Shown in pieces: positions 33,515-42,404 of a stretch of 64,000 nt of DNA. Source of the stretch: JABDGR01 sp964561455 (GTDB lineage: Bacteria > Verrucomicrobiota > Verrucomicrobiia > Opitutales > JABDGR01); NCBI GenBank assembly GCA_964561455.1, contig CAZLPS010000001.1:53854-117853 (forward strand). The letters run 5' to 3'. Under the pieces are notes generated by a model that ran no database searches, was not told the DNA's origin, and was given only the letters and a program-made list of their open reading frames with translations. Position numbers and translations under genes: made by a program. The stretch's first letter is position 1; every line of letters begins with the position of its first letter.

Positions 33515-35445
33515 ATGTGTTCCGTAAATCGTGGTTGATTTTTAAATTTCTCGGGCCCGGCTGGGTGGCCTTCCGCGTGGGGTATGCCTTGCGCCGCCGC
33601 CTCGGCGCGTTGCGCCGGAATTCGCCCTGCCAACCGTGGAGCATGATTCCGGCAGTAGCCCGGCTGCCGGATTGGCTCCGCACCCCGGCCTGGCCAGCCC
33701 GGGGAAAAGAGTGGGGGAGTCGGTGTATTGCTGAAGCGGATGGATTGTCCCTGGGCGAATTTGTGCTTTTTTCCCTTCATGCCCGCCATCTGGGACTTCC
33801 GCCGGACTGGCACCGCAACCCTTTTTCCGGCCAATCGGCGCCCCGTGGTCGCCATTGGTCGGCGTTGGGTGACTTTGCGTTCGGTGATATCAAGACCATC
33901 TGGGAGCAGAGCCGGTTCGGTTGGGCCTTTACCCTCGTGCGCGCCCATGCGCGCACGGGTGAAGCCCGGTTCGCGGACCTATTTTGGCGGCTGTTTGAAG
34001 ATTGGTGCGCCCAGAACCCGCCGAATGAAGGAGTGAATTGGAAATGCGGCCAAGAGGCTACCTTTCGCCTCATGGCCGTCACTTTTGCTTTATCGCATTT
34101 CGGCCGGTTGCCGTCGGCGACGGATGAAAGATTGCAGCTTTGGGCGCGTTTCGTCACGGCCACGGGGCAGCGCATTGAGGCCAATTTAAGCTATGCTCTC
34201 AGCCAGTCCAATAACCATGGGATTAGTGAATGCGTCGGTTTGGTCACCGCAAGTTTGCTCGCGGAAGATTCCGTTGCTGCCCGCCGGTGGCGTGAACTGG
34301 GTTCCCGAAAATTGGCGGAGCAACTGCACGATTTGATTTATGCCGATGGCGGCTTTTCGCAACATTCTCTCATTTACCATCGGGTGGTATTGCACGATCT
34401 TTTGTGGCTGGTGGCGCTGTGGCACCAGGCCGGTTTGCCCCCACTGGACTGGCTGGTGCAGAAAGCTCGGATGGCGTTGGTCTTTTTGACCCGGTTGGTG
34501 GATGCAAATACAGGACTGGGCCCTCTGTACGGCTCGAATGACGGGGCCAATGTGCTCCCACTCGACGACGGTGTTTTCCTCGATATGCGCGGGGTCCTGG
34601 CCGCCGGCCACGCTTTGCTCAACGGTGCGCGAATTTATCCGTCCGGTCCGTGGGACGAGGCGGCCTTTTGGCTGACGGGACGAGATCCCCGGCTTTTGCC
34701 GTTGCAGACCAGCGATAACCTTTCCCCACGCTGGCACGGTTTGGAGTCCGGCGTCTTTCTTTGGTCTTCGCAGGAGACACGCTTATTTCTGCGTTGTCCC
34801 GTTTTCTTCCGCCATCGGCCGGACCATGCTGACATGCTGCATGCGGACATTACCTGGCGCGGCCGGCCGGTGGCGCATGATACCGGTTCGTATGGCTACA
34901 ATACCACGGGCGTCTTTGATGGCGCGTTGGAAAAAGCCGAAGCCCATAACTTGCTCATGATCGAGGGTCGCGAAACGCTCGAGAAGGCCGGTCGTTTTCT
35001 TTGTTTGCCTTGGCCCACCGGCACGACGCAGTGGTCGGAGGCGGACCAAAGTTTTCGGGCCACCCATGACGGCTACCGCGCCGCCGCCCGGGTGGAACGG
35101 AGAGTATTTTCCCCTCGCGCCGGCGTATTCCGCCTCACCGACCGGGTGGAATTGCGCCACGCCGGCCGGGTCCGTTTGCACTGGCTCCTGGCGGATGCAG
35201 ACTGGAAACTCGATACTGTGGCCCGGACGCTCACGGCCACGCTGGCCGGCGAAAGGTTCACCCTCTCGTGGGAGTCGGATTTGCCGGTTGGTGCAGCCAC
35301 GCTGGTGCGCGCCGATCCCGCTTCGGCGCGCGGCTGGTGGTCCCGCCATTACTTGGCGGCCGATCCGGCTGTTTCCTTTGCCCTCGTGTTTGACGTGCCC
35401 AAAGCCTTGACGGTGTCCACCCAGTTTGCGCCCGGGGGCGCGTGA
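33511..35445 (+). CDS. Heparinase II/III-like (polysaccharide lyase-type) protein
   Basis: A 644-residue protein of the heparinase II/III family. Residues about 90-380 form an alpha-toroid, with NNHGISECVGL near 232 and GGFSQHSLIYHRVVLHDLLW near 281-300 as family landmarks (conserved Asn-His and Gln-His-x-x-Tyr-His). Residues about 420-640 form the beta-sandwich, with the HADMLHADITWRGRPVAHD segment near 436. Enzymes of this fold cleave uronic-acid-containing polysaccharides by elimination, which suits an acidic glycan made by the neighbouring dehydrogenases. No convincing signal peptide is seen, only a basic, mildly hydrophobic N-terminus. It overlaps wecC by four bases. Confidence 0.85.
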   Translation: MNVFRKSWLIFKFLGPGWVAFRVGYALRRRLGALRRNSPCQPWSMIPAVARLPDWLRTPAWPARGKEWGSRCIAEADGLSLGEFVLFSLHARHLGLPPDWHRNPFSGQSAPRGRHWSALGDFAFGDIKTIWEQSRFGWAFTLVRAHARTGEARFADLFWRLFEDWCAQNPPNEGVNWKCGQEATFRLMAVTFALSHFGRLPSATDERLQLWARFVTATGQRIEANLSYALSQSNNHGISECVGLVTASLLAEDSVAARRWRELGSRKLAEQLHDLIYADGGFSQHSLIYHRVVLHDLLWLVALWHQAGLPPLDWLVQKARMALVFLTRLVDANTGLGPLYGSNDGANVLPLDDGVFLDMRGVLAAGHALLNGARIYPSGPWDEAAFWLTGRDPRLLPLQTSDNLSPRWHGLESGVFLWSSQETRLFLRCPVFFRHRPDHADMLHADITWRGRPVAHDTGSYGYNTTGVFDGALEKAEAHNLLMIEGRETLEKAGRFLCLPWPTGTTQWSEADQSFRATHDGYRAAARVERRVFSPRAGVFRLTDRVELRHAGRVRLHWLLADADWKLDTVARTLTATLAGERFTLSWESDLPVGAATLVRADPASARGWWSRHYLAADPAVSFALVFDVPKALTVSTQFAPGGA

Positions 35446-35448
35446 GCC

Positions 35449-36702
35449 ATGCACGTTCTTTACTTCCACCAATACTTCAACACCCCCCGGGGGGGCAGTG
35501 GCATTCGCTCCTACGAGTTTGCGCGGGCGCTGCTCGCTCGCGGCCATCGCGTCACCATGGTTTGTGTCAACGAGGTGACTGACCCGCTCGATCTTCCAGG
35601 CCCCCGCTCCGGGCCGATGAGGCGAGGCGTCATTGACGGAATTGACGTAATCCAGTTCAATTTGAATTACTCCAACCACCAAAGCCTCCCCCAAAGGGCC
35701 GGGGTCTTTCTGCGGTTCGCGGCGCGCGGTATCGGCCTGGCCTTGACCCTCGATTACGATTTGATTTTTGCCACTAGCACCCCGCTGACCGCCGGAATTC
35801 CGGGAATTTTTGCGCGGGTGCTACGCCGCAAGCCGTTTGTGTTTGAGGTCCGCGATTTGTGGCCCGAATTGCCCAAGGCCATGGGCGTGGTAAAAAATCC
35901 CCTGGTCCTGGTTGGTCTCAGTGCGTTGGAATGGTTGAGTTACCGGGCGGCGTCGGCATGCATCGGTTTGTCCGCTGGCATCGGCCGGGGCATCGCCGCC
36001 CGCGCCCGCAGAAATTTGCCCATCGCGATCATCCCCAATGCCGCTGACTTAGATATTTTTAATCCCGGTCGGCGCGAGGACTTGCGCCTCGACGGCGTGG
36101 GGCCGCGGGATTTTGTGGCGGTCTTCACCGGTGCGCACGGTCAGGCCAACGGGTTGGACGCCGTGCTGGATGCGGCGGCCGAACTGCAGCGTCGGGGCCG
36201 GCGGGACATTGTATTTGCTTTTATCGGCGAAGGCAAAATGAAGCCGAAACTGGTTGGCCGGGCGCAACGCGAGGGACTGAATAACTGCCGCTTTTTCGAC
36301 CTGATGCCCAAAACCCGGTTGAATAGTGTCATCAGTTGCGCTGATGCCGGATTGATGATTCTCGCAAATGTGCCGGCCTTTTATTATGGCACGTCGCCCA
36401 ATAAATTTTTTGACTATATCGCCGCCGGCTTGCCGGTGATTAATAATTACCCTGGCTGGTTGGCTGAAATGATTCAGGAACATCGCTGCGGCCTTGCGGT
36501 GCCACCTGGCCAGGCCAGCGCCCTCGCCGACGCCCTTTGCTCATTGGCGGACCAGCCCGAATTGCGCCGGGAATTTGGGCGTAATGCCCGGCATCTCGCT
36601 GTCACCAAGTTTGCCCGCGCCGCCATGGCGAAAAAGTTTGTTGATTGGCTGGAGGCGGTCCGGCAAAACCGTGCCCCTGCCGGCTTGCAGCAGTTTGCCT
36701 AA
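35449..36702 (+). CDS. Group 1 (GT4) glycosyltransferase, WbuB-like
   Basis: A 417-residue GT-B glycosyltransferase. The N-terminus (LYFHQYFNTPRGGSGIRSYE near 4-23) and FEVRDLWPELPKAMGVVKNP near 131-150 are characteristic of the WbuB-like subgroup. This subgroup often transfers N-acetylfucosamine or similar amino-deoxy sugars. In the donor domain, AVFTGAHGQANGLDAVLDAA near 223 and PNKFFDYIAAGLPVINNYPG near 319-338 are seen. It begins three bases after the heparinase-like gene. An amino-dideoxy sugar donor would match the aminotransferase and dehydratase genes at 45522 and 46727, but this is inference. Confidence 0.86.
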   Translation: MHVLYFHQYFNTPRGGSGIRSYEFARALLARGHRVTMVCVNEVTDPLDLPGPRSGPMRRGVIDGIDVIQFNLNYSNHQSLPQRAGVFLRFAARGIGLALTLDYDLIFATSTPLTAGIPGIFARVLRRKPFVFEVRDLWPELPKAMGVVKNPLVLVGLSALEWLSYRAASACIGLSAGIGRGIAARARRNLPIAIIPNAADLDIFNPGRREDLRLDGVGPRDFVAVFTGAHGQANGLDAVLDAAAELQRRGRRDIVFAFIGEGKMKPKLVGRAQREGLNNCRFFDLMPKTRLNSVISCADAGLMILANVPAFYYGTSPNKFFDYIAAGLPVINNYPGWLAEMIQEHRCGLAVPPGQASALADALCSLADQPELRREFGRNARHLAVTKFARAAMAKKFVDWLEAVRQNRAPAGLQQFA

Positions 36703-36728
36703 GTTTCTTCAAAAACTTTTCAGTTTCC

Positions 36729-37592
36729 ATGAGCCAGCCGCCCGCACTCGTTTTGCCCGACACCGGCGAGGTTTGCCTCCTGACGCCGGAGGCCATGGCT
36801 GAATGGTGGCGTGCACAAGGCCGCAAGGTTTGCCAATTTCGCGGCCGCTTATGGGAGGAGGTGCGCCCGGGCGGCTACTTTCAGCCCATTCATCCCCTCG
36901 CCCGCTTGCGCAAAGACGAAATTGCCCGCCCCCGTTGGTGGGCTTGGGGTTTTCGTGCCGCCGTCGCCGATACCGACCGTGATTTCGCCAATGCGACCCT
37001 GCCCACCCAGCTGCTGGCCAACTTGGCGGACTATGACCTCGGTCAATTGCCCCCGAGGCGCCGGACCTATTTGCGCGGCTGCCTCAAGGCGGTGCGCTTG
37101 GTGCGCCTTGACCGCACCCTTATGGAAGAGCAGGGCTTCGCGGTGGCGTGTTCTTCCATCCGGCGCACCGGCTATCTCAAAGTGCCGTCACCCGCTGAAT
37201 ATCGGCAATCCCTGTCTGCGGATTTTTTGCGGCCGGAAGTTGTGCTCCTCGGCGGACTGGTGGACGGCCGTCTGGGCGGCTATATTGTCGCCTATGCCAT
37301 CGAGGGCACGGCTTATATTGAGCGCGTGCTGATTGCTTCGGAATTTCTCGATTACAACATTACCACGGGCGTGGTCTACCAATTCGCCCAAATGTGCCGC
37401 CGTCATGGCGGTATTCGCGAAATGGTTTATGGATTGCACTCGCGGGAAGACGACAAGCTTTGCCAGTTTAAGGAGCACATGCGTTTTTCCGTTGTCCCGG
37501 TGCCGTCGCGGATCTACCTTAATCCCCTGATGAGCCATTACGTCAAGTGGCGGCAACCCCATGTTCATTACCGGATGACTGGCCTGCCCTGA
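36729..37592 (+). CDS. Acyltransferase-like protein (GNAT fold)
   Basis: A 287-residue soluble protein. The C-terminal half (about residues 150-260) shows the beta-alpha pattern of a GNAT-type transferase: VVLLGGLVDGRLGGYIVAYA, then ERVLIASEFLDYNITTGVVY and MVYGLHSREDDKLCQFKEHM. The N-terminal part has WWRAQGRKVCQFRGRLWEEV and no family I recognise. It may acylate a sugar of the glycan. The ATG at 36729 follows a small gap after the glycosyltransferase. Its 3' end overlaps the 3' end of the minus-strand methyltransferase by 25 bases, so the two coding regions are convergent. Confidence 0.7.
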   Translation: MSQPPALVLPDTGEVCLLTPEAMAEWWRAQGRKVCQFRGRLWEEVRPGGYFQPIHPLARLRKDEIARPRWWAWGFRAAVADTDRDFANATLPTQLLANLADYDLGQLPPRRRTYLRGCLKAVRLVRLDRTLMEEQGFAVACSSIRRTGYLKVPSPAEYRQSLSADFLRPEVVLLGGLVDGRLGGYIVAYAIEGTAYIERVLIASEFLDYNITTGVVYQFAQMCRRHGGIREMVYGLHSREDDKLCQFKEHMRFSVVPVPSRIYLNPLMSHYVKWRQPHVHYRMTGLP

Positions 37593-38314
37593 TCGCCCTC
37601 CGCCACTGCTCCGCTGGGTCCATAAACTTTCCATTCACAGAGGGTTTGCGTTAGCCAGCTGCGGCGCCGCGGTCGGCCCGCCAGCGGGCGCAAAAACTGC
37701 AAATCGTCAAACAAATGTTGGCATTTCGAACAATTGTAAAGCATCACATACCATTGGCGCGGATGGGCGGCTTGGCTCCGGCGCAGATTCTGCACGACGG
37801 GTGCCATGACCTTTTCGTTGAAGGGATTATAAAAAAACAGCACGCAGTTGCCGGTGGGTGGCTCAAATTCCATGGCGTCCGCAGCCAATACTTCCATCCG
37901 TGCCCCCGGTACGCGGGGTTGGAATATTGCAATGTTTCGCCGGGCGATTTCGACCATGTCCGGCGCATAATCCAGCCCGGTAATTCGGCGAAATCCAGCC
38001 TGCGCCGCCAGCAGGAGCGTCCGGCCCTTGCCGCAACCGTAGTCCAGAAAGTGGAGCGAATCCAGTGGCGGCGGAACCTCCCGCAGCATCCGCCGAAATT
38101 CGCCCGTCGGCGTGGGCTGATACTCAATTCCAAACGGCTTGTTGGCGCTGCTCGTGCGCAGGACGGCGTTGGCCACGAAGTTGCTGGTTTCGGTGCCGTA
38201 GCGCCAGTCAAAGGCGGCTTTGTCCGCCATGCGCAATACGGCGCTCCGGATGCGCATGAGGGTGGCGGAGGGCATGGATGAAAAACCGGTGGAGCCGGGC
38301 GTGCTCATTGCCAT
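37568..38314 (-). CDS. Class I SAM-dependent methyltransferase, inverted
   Basis: A 248-residue methyltransferase on the strand opposite to the rest of the locus. Motif I is LDYGCGKGRTLLLAA near residues 85-100, then GLDYAPDMVEIARRNI near 107-122, and CVLFFYNPFNEKVMAP near 151-166. The fold is intact. The start was placed at the ATG at 38314, where MAMSTPGSTGF begins; a longer frame runs further upstream but overlaps the sugar transferase gene. The two genes are divergent with only 28 bases between starts. At its 3' end it overlaps the GNAT-like gene by 25 bases. It may O-methylate a sugar of the polymer. Confidence 0.8.
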   Translation of the reverse strand: MAMSTPGSTGFSSMPSATLMRIRSAVLRMADKAAFDWRYGTETSNFVANAVLRTSSANKPFGIEYQPTPTGEFRRMLREVPPPLDSLHFLDYGCGKGRTLLLAAQAGFRRITGLDYAPDMVEIARRNIAIFQPRVPGARMEVLAADAMEFEPPTGNCVLFFYNPFNEKVMAPVVQNLRRSQAAHPRQWYVMLYNCSKCQHLFDDLQFLRPLAGRPRRRSWLTQTLCEWKVYGPSGAVAEGDQGRPVIR

Positions 38315-38342
38315 CCCGGCCTGACGATTCCTGATTTCAAAA

Positions 38343-38993
38343 ATGAGCTTATATCGCCATGGCGGCAAGCGAGCATTCGACCTTGTGCTGGTCCTGCTGA
38401 TGGCGCCGGTTTGGCTGCCATTGCTGGCGGTCGTGGCGGTATTGGTCCGCGCCAAGCTCGGTTCTCCGGTGCTCTTTCGCCAACCCCGTCCTGGTCGCTA
38501 TGCCACGACGTTTGCAATTATAAAATTTCGCTCCATGACGGAGGCCCGCGACACCTTGGGCAACCTTTTGCCGGACCCCGCCCGCCAGACCTCATTTGGC
38601 CGCTGGCTGCGGCGCACGTCGCTGGATGAATTACCCGAATTAATCAACGTGGTCCGCGGGGACATGAGCCTCGTGGGCCCCCGCCCCCTCCTCATTCGCT
38701 ACTTGCCGCGCTATTCTCCGACCCAAGCCCGCCGCCACGACGTGCTGCCGGGCATTACCGGTCTGGCCCAAGTCAAAGGCCGCAACAACATCTCTTGGGA
38801 GGAAAAATTTCGCCTCGATGTCTGGTACGCGGAGAATTTGTCCTGGGGGCTTGATATTAAGATTTTGTTGCTGACTGTCGGAAAGGTGCTGGCGCACGAA
38901 GGTGTCGTTGAGCCTGCCACTGGCGTTCACCAGGAATTTCTGGGCAGCCCACCCCCCGTCGGCCCACCTGACCCCCAAAATTTGCCAAAATAG
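38343..38993 (+). CDS. PglC-like initiating sugar-phosphate transferase
   Basis: Small, 216-residue monotopic phosphoglycosyl transferase that starts repeat-unit assembly by moving a sugar phosphate from UDP-sugar to undecaprenyl phosphate. The N-terminal re-entrant helix is FDLVLVLLMAPVWLPLLAV near 12-30. The family core shows FRQPRPGRY near 45, FRSMTEARD near 62-70, and the catalytic Asp95-Glu96 pair in RTSLDELPEL, followed by VRGDMSLVGPRPLLIRYLP and PGITGLAQVKGRN. Its size matches PglC rather than WcaJ/WbaP. The end is proline-rich (GSPPPVGPPDPQN). With the genes at 40318, 45522 and 46727 it forms a PglC/D/E/F-like set. Confidence 0.9.
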   Translation: MSLYRHGGKRAFDLVLVLLMAPVWLPLLAVVAVLVRAKLGSPVLFRQPRPGRYATTFAIIKFRSMTEARDTLGNLLPDPARQTSFGRWLRRTSLDELPELINVVRGDMSLVGPRPLLIRYLPRYSPTQARRHDVLPGITGLAQVKGRNNISWEEKFRLDVWYAENLSWGLDIKILLLTVGKVLAHEGVVEPATGVHQEFLGSPPPVGPPDPQNLPK

Positions 38994-39063
38994 TGGCGAA
39001 AGTTCCCCCAAATTGAGCCGATACGGGAAATGGCACCGCCACTCTGACCGCAATTACCCCCCG

Positions 39064-40179
39064 ATGTTTTTTGACGGAATCATCAGCGCCGATGATCCCC
39101 GGTGGACGGAAGTCCTCGGGCGCTTTCCCGCGTACGATTTCCACCACCTCCCGGCCTATGTTGCGCTTGAGGCCGAGCGCCGGGGAGCCAAGGCCGGTGC
39201 CTATGTCCTGCAATGCGACCAGGGATCTTTTCTGTTGCCCTTGCTCGAATCGCAAGTGCCGCTGACGTTGCAACCCGAGGGTATTTCCCCGGAAGATGCG
39301 CTCGCGCCCTACGGCTATGCGGGGCCTTTGATCGCCGCCGATGGCGACATGATGCAACGCGAGAAATTTGTCGCGCTGGTGCTGGCCCGGTTGGTGGAAC
39401 ATCTGCGCTGCCGGAATATTTGTTCCCTCCTGTTGCGCTTTCATCCGTTGTTGCCGATTCCACTCAAGCCTTTTCAAGCCCTCGGGCATCTGGTGTTTCA
39501 CGGCGAGACGGTGGACGTGGATTTGCGCCAGACGCCCGCGCAACTCTGGTCCGACACTCGCCGTGATTTCCGCAACCCGATCAATCGCATGGAGCGCCAG
39601 GGTTTCCGGTTTGAGCTGGATTTTGCCGCGCAGCGCTTGGGCGACTTTGTGAAAATCTATCATGAAACCATGCTTCGCGTGCGGGCCGATCCCCAGTATT
39701 TCTTCTCCCAGGATTATTTCCGCGGCTTGAAGACCGCTTTGGGGCCCGGCTTCGTTCTGGCCCACGTCTTCAACCCGGCGGGTGAAATGGTTTCGAGTGG
39801 CATCTTCACCGTTTGTTCGGGCATCGTGCAATACCACTTGTCGGGCAATTCATTTGGTGGCCAGGGTTCGGATGGTTCAAAATTGCTGCTGCACGGTGTC
39901 CGCCAGTGGGCGCGGGAACACGGCTCTACCCATTTTCATCTGGGTGGTGGAGTCGGGGCCCGCAACGATTCCCTGTTCTTGTTCAAAAGCGGGTTTTCCT
40001 CGGGCCGGGCGCAATTTCATACCTGGCGGCTGATTGTGGACGCCGCCGCCTATCAGCGCCTCTGCCAACGGTGGGAGTTGCTCAACCGCCAGCCCGCCGA
40101 CGCTCCGGAAGGCTTTTTCCCAGCTTACCGGAAAATGCTTCCCGCACCGGCGGCGCTGGGCGAGCGCCAATGCGCTTGA
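39064..40179 (+). CDS. FemAB-like GNAT-family transferase
   Basis: A 371-residue protein with the duplicated GNAT fold of FemAB-type enzymes. Landmarks: DDPRWTEVLGRFPAYDFHHL near 10-29, the middle TVDVDLRQTPAQLWSDTRR near 150-168, QYHLSGNSFGGQGSDGSKLL near 260-279, and FHLGGGVGARNDSLFLFKSG near 297-316. FemAB proteins add amino acids or acyl groups; similar ones are frequent in exosortase-associated polysaccharide loci. I chose the ATG at 39064; the longer upstream frame overlaps the previous gene and looks unlike the family. Function within the locus is unknown. Confidence 0.78.
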   Translation: MFFDGIISADDPRWTEVLGRFPAYDFHHLPAYVALEAERRGAKAGAYVLQCDQGSFLLPLLESQVPLTLQPEGISPEDALAPYGYAGPLIAADGDMMQREKFVALVLARLVEHLRCRNICSLLLRFHPLLPIPLKPFQALGHLVFHGETVDVDLRQTPAQLWSDTRRDFRNPINRMERQGFRFELDFAAQRLGDFVKIYHETMLRVRADPQYFFSQDYFRGLKTALGPGFVLAHVFNPAGEMVSSGIFTVCSGIVQYHLSGNSFGGQGSDGSKLLLHGVRQWAREHGSTHFHLGGGVGARNDSLFLFKSGFSSGRAQFHTWRLIVDAAAYQRLCQRWELLNRQPADAPEGFFPAYRKMLPAPAALGERQCA

Positions 40180-40246
40180 GACCAACTCTTTAGTTTGTTT
40201 ATTCCTGACCACCCAGCAGGAAAACACATTAAGATTCCATAAACGC

Positions 40247-40301
40247 TTGATTTCGAGTAACCGATTTGAGATTATGTTGGCCTTGTCGCGGCGTTTCCGC
40301 G
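40247..40301 (+). promoter_or_regulatory. Candidate promoter and leader hairpin for the acyl-sugar genes
   Basis: TTGATT (40247-40252) is followed after 17 bases by GATTAT (40270-40275), a good sigma-70-like pair in a 138-bp gap. A small hairpin, CGCGG (40287-40291) / CCGCG (40297-40301) with a five-base loop, lies in the predicted leader, 17 bases before the ATG at 40318. This would let the 40318-44463 gene set be transcribed apart from the upstream locus. Confidence 0.5.
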
Positions 40302-40317
40302 GAAGAGCCGTTTCCCA

Positions 40318-41076
40318 ATGCTCGAGCCTTTATCCTCAAGTGATTCCCCGCGCCCACTAGTCATTGTAGGCGCTGGGGGCCATGGCCTCGAGGTCCTGTG
40401 GGTCGCCGCCCGGATGTCGCTCGATCCCGTGTTCGGCAGTTGGAACGTCTTGGGCTTTGTCGACGACCGTCAGAGCTTGCGGGGTCGTTTGGTCGAGGGT
40501 CTGCCTGTACTTGGTTCGGTGCTTGAGTTCTTGGAATCGCACCGGGGCCGGCCAATTTATTTCCACTGCGCTGTCGGCAGCAATTTGCAGCGGCAACGCT
40601 TGGGGGATTTGTTTGAACGGGAGGGCTTTCAACCGGCCACCATCATGGACCCGTTGACCGTCGTCTCCCCGCGGGCTAAAATTGGGCCCGGGTGCTATGT
40701 CGCCCCGCGCTGTTATATTGGGCCCTATGCCGAATTGGGAAAGTATGTTCTCGTCAATGTCGGGTCCAGCGTTGGGCATCATGCCATCATGGGCGATTAC
40801 TCCCAGGCTTGCCCCGGTGTGCGCGTCAACGGCCATTCCATTGTGGATAAACTGGTTTTTTTGGGCTCCAATTCCGTTGTCCATCCGGGTAAACGCGTCG
40901 GCGAGAATTCCACCGTGGCCGCGGGCTCCTTTGTGGTGCGGGACGTTCCTCCCAATACGCTCGTGGTGGGTGTGCCCGCCGTCGCGGTCCACCACACGCC
41001 GGTGTTTGAGGGCGAAGGCACCAACCAGGAGGCCCTTCCCCGGCCGCCCACCCAGGCTATTCCACCGGTTGTATGA
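40318..41076 (+). CDS. NeuD/PglD-type left-handed beta-helix acyltransferase
   Basis: A 252-residue sugar acyltransferase. Residues 10-100 are the PglD-type N-terminal domain (VIVGAGGHGLEVLWVAA, with His22; LGFVDDRQS). From about 105 the hexapeptide-repeat beta-helix begins (ARIGPG-like AKIGPGCYVAPRCYIGP), with NVGSSVGHHAIMGDYSQACP near 147-166 carrying the candidate catalytic His154/155 and then GVPAVAV at the end. PglD N-acetylates the 4-amino group of UDP-4-amino-4,6-dideoxy-GlcNAc. Here the gene overlaps an acyl-carrier-protein gene by four bases (ATGA at 41073-41076), which hints that its acyl donor is carried on that protein rather than on CoA. The C-terminus has an unusual 20-residue tail. 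Confidence 0.88.
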   Translation: MLEPLSSSDSPRPLVIVGAGGHGLEVLWVAARMSLDPVFGSWNVLGFVDDRQSLRGRLVEGLPVLGSVLEFLESHRGRPIYFHCAVGSNLQRQRLGDLFEREGFQPATIMDPLTVVSPRAKIGPGCYVAPRCYIGPYAELGKYVLVNVGSSVGHHAIMGDYSQACPGVRVNGHSIVDKLVFLGSNSVVHPGKRVGENSTVAAGSFVVRDVPPNTLVVGVPAVAVHHTPVFEGEGTNQEALPRPPTQAIPPVV

Positions 41077-41294
41077 TTTCCGACGAGTCAATTCGGCAGG
41101 CTGTGGCGCGGGAACTTAAGGTTCCGCCCAGTTTGTTGCTGCCCGAAACCGTCTTGCACTCCCTGCCGGGCTTTGATTCGGTGCAATTATTGATGCTCAT
41201 GGTTGCCTTGGAGGAAATTGGCGTCAAAATCCCCACCACCGAGGCCGCCAATTTGCGCACGTTCGGGGAACTTCTCGTCTTCGAGCGCAAGTAG
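41073..41294 (+). CDS. Acyl carrier protein
   Basis: A 73-residue acyl carrier protein. The phosphopantetheine attachment serine is Ser36 in LPGFDSVQLLMLMVALE, with the usual hydrophobic helix II after it, although the canonical DSL is DSV here. Helix I (ESIRQAVARELKV) and the acidic loops fit. It overlaps the beta-helix acyltransferase gene and is followed 27 bases later by the KAS III-like gene. A second carrier is encoded at 42401. Because the cell's FabD/FabF carrier is normally in a fatty-acid locus, these are likely dedicated carriers for a special acyl group. Confidence 0.88.
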   Translation: MISDESIRQAVARELKVPPSLLLPETVLHSLPGFDSVQLLMLMVALEEIGVKIPTTEAANLRTFGELLVFERK

Positions 41295-41321
41295 ATTCTT
41301 TCCCGGCCCCGATTCCGGTCC

Positions 41322-42404
41322 ATGCTGCACGCCGCCCTCACTGCGATTCATCACGTCGTGCCCGCTCGCCGTTTGACGGCGGCCGAGTTGGAGGCGCGAT
41401 TCGGGGCGAAGAGTGTTCAGTCCATTACCTCGTTGTCTGGCATTCGTGAGCGCCGTATCGTTGAGCCAGGGATGACCGCTTCGGATTTGGCCTTTGCCGC
41501 GGCCGACCGGTTGCTCGAAGCCCGGGGCATCCCGCGGCCGTCGCTGGACGTGCTCGTGGTCACCACCCAAACAGGTGATTATCAGATTCCCGGCACGGCC
41601 TACGTGTTGCATGAACGCCTCGGATTGTCCCCACATTGTGCCGCCTTTGACCTCGCCCAGGGTTGTTCGGCTTTTCCCTACTCGCTGGCTGTCGCCCAGG
41701 GATTGTTCGCGGCTGGTCTGGCCCGGCGCGCGCTCGTCCTCAACGCGGATGCAGTTTCCTCCATTCTTCATCCGCAGGACCGTACCCTGGTCACCCTGCA
41801 CGGCGATGGCGCCACCGCAACCTTGTTGGAGACCGCCACCGCCAATGAAGGTTTGCTCGGTTTTCATTTGGGTACCGACAGTTCCGGCTGGCGGTACCTG
41901 TGCATGCCGGCTTCCGGTGCGCGCCAGCCGCGCGATGAATCCACCCGCCGGGAAATTACTGACGAATTCGGCAATGTTCGGACGGCGGAGCATTTCCAGA
42001 TGAACGGGCAGGCCGTGTTTCATTTTGCGATCCACAAGATTCCCGAGGTGGTCGGCGAAGCACTGGGCAAATTTGGCGTGTCGCTGGCGGATTTGGATCT
42101 GGTCATTCTCCACCAGGCCAACCGGTTTATGATTCAGCAGATATATAAAAAACTCGGTGTGCCGGCTGAAAAACAGTTCTTTTACCTCGAGGACGTCGGC
42201 AACCTCAGTGGCGCGGCCACTCCGGCGGCATTGTCGGAAGCCGTGCGCCAGGGCCGTGTCCGCCCCGGCGCCTTGATTTTACTGGTCAGTTTTGGCGTGG
42301 GCCTCTCCTGGGGCATTGCCCTTGTGCGCGTCGGCCCACATGGCTTGGTGCCCATTTCGGCCTCCACCGAATTGACGCTGGTGAATCCAAATTCCCAGTC
42401 ATGA
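41322..42404 (+). CDS. KAS III (FabH-like) ketoacyl-ACP synthase
   Basis: A 360-residue thiolase-fold condensing enzyme. The catalytic triad is complete: Cys115 in DLAQGCSAFPY, His264 in LHQANRFM, and Asn294 in DVGNLSGAATP. The N-terminal half also shows RERRIVEPGMTASDLA and VVTTQTGDYQIPGTA. Such enzymes condense an acyl-CoA or acyl-ACP with malonyl-ACP, or transfer acyl groups without condensation. Its stop overlaps the second carrier gene's start (ATGA at 42401-42404). Its position between two carrier genes and an FkbH-like gene suggests a short-chain product for sugar decoration rather than fatty-acid initiation. Confidence 0.9.
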   Translation: MLHAALTAIHHVVPARRLTAAELEARFGAKSVQSITSLSGIRERRIVEPGMTASDLAFAAADRLLEARGIPRPSLDVLVVTTQTGDYQIPGTAYVLHERLGLSPHCAAFDLAQGCSAFPYSLAVAQGLFAAGLARRALVLNADAVSSILHPQDRTLVTLHGDGATATLLETATANEGLLGFHLGTDSSGWRYLCMPASGARQPRDESTRREITDEFGNVRTAEHFQMNGQAVFHFAIHKIPEVVGEALGKFGVSLADLDLVILHQANRFMIQQIYKKLGVPAEKQFFYLEDVGNLSGAATPAALSEAVRQGRVRPGALILLVSFGVGLSWGIALVRVGPHGLVPISASTELTLVNPNSQS

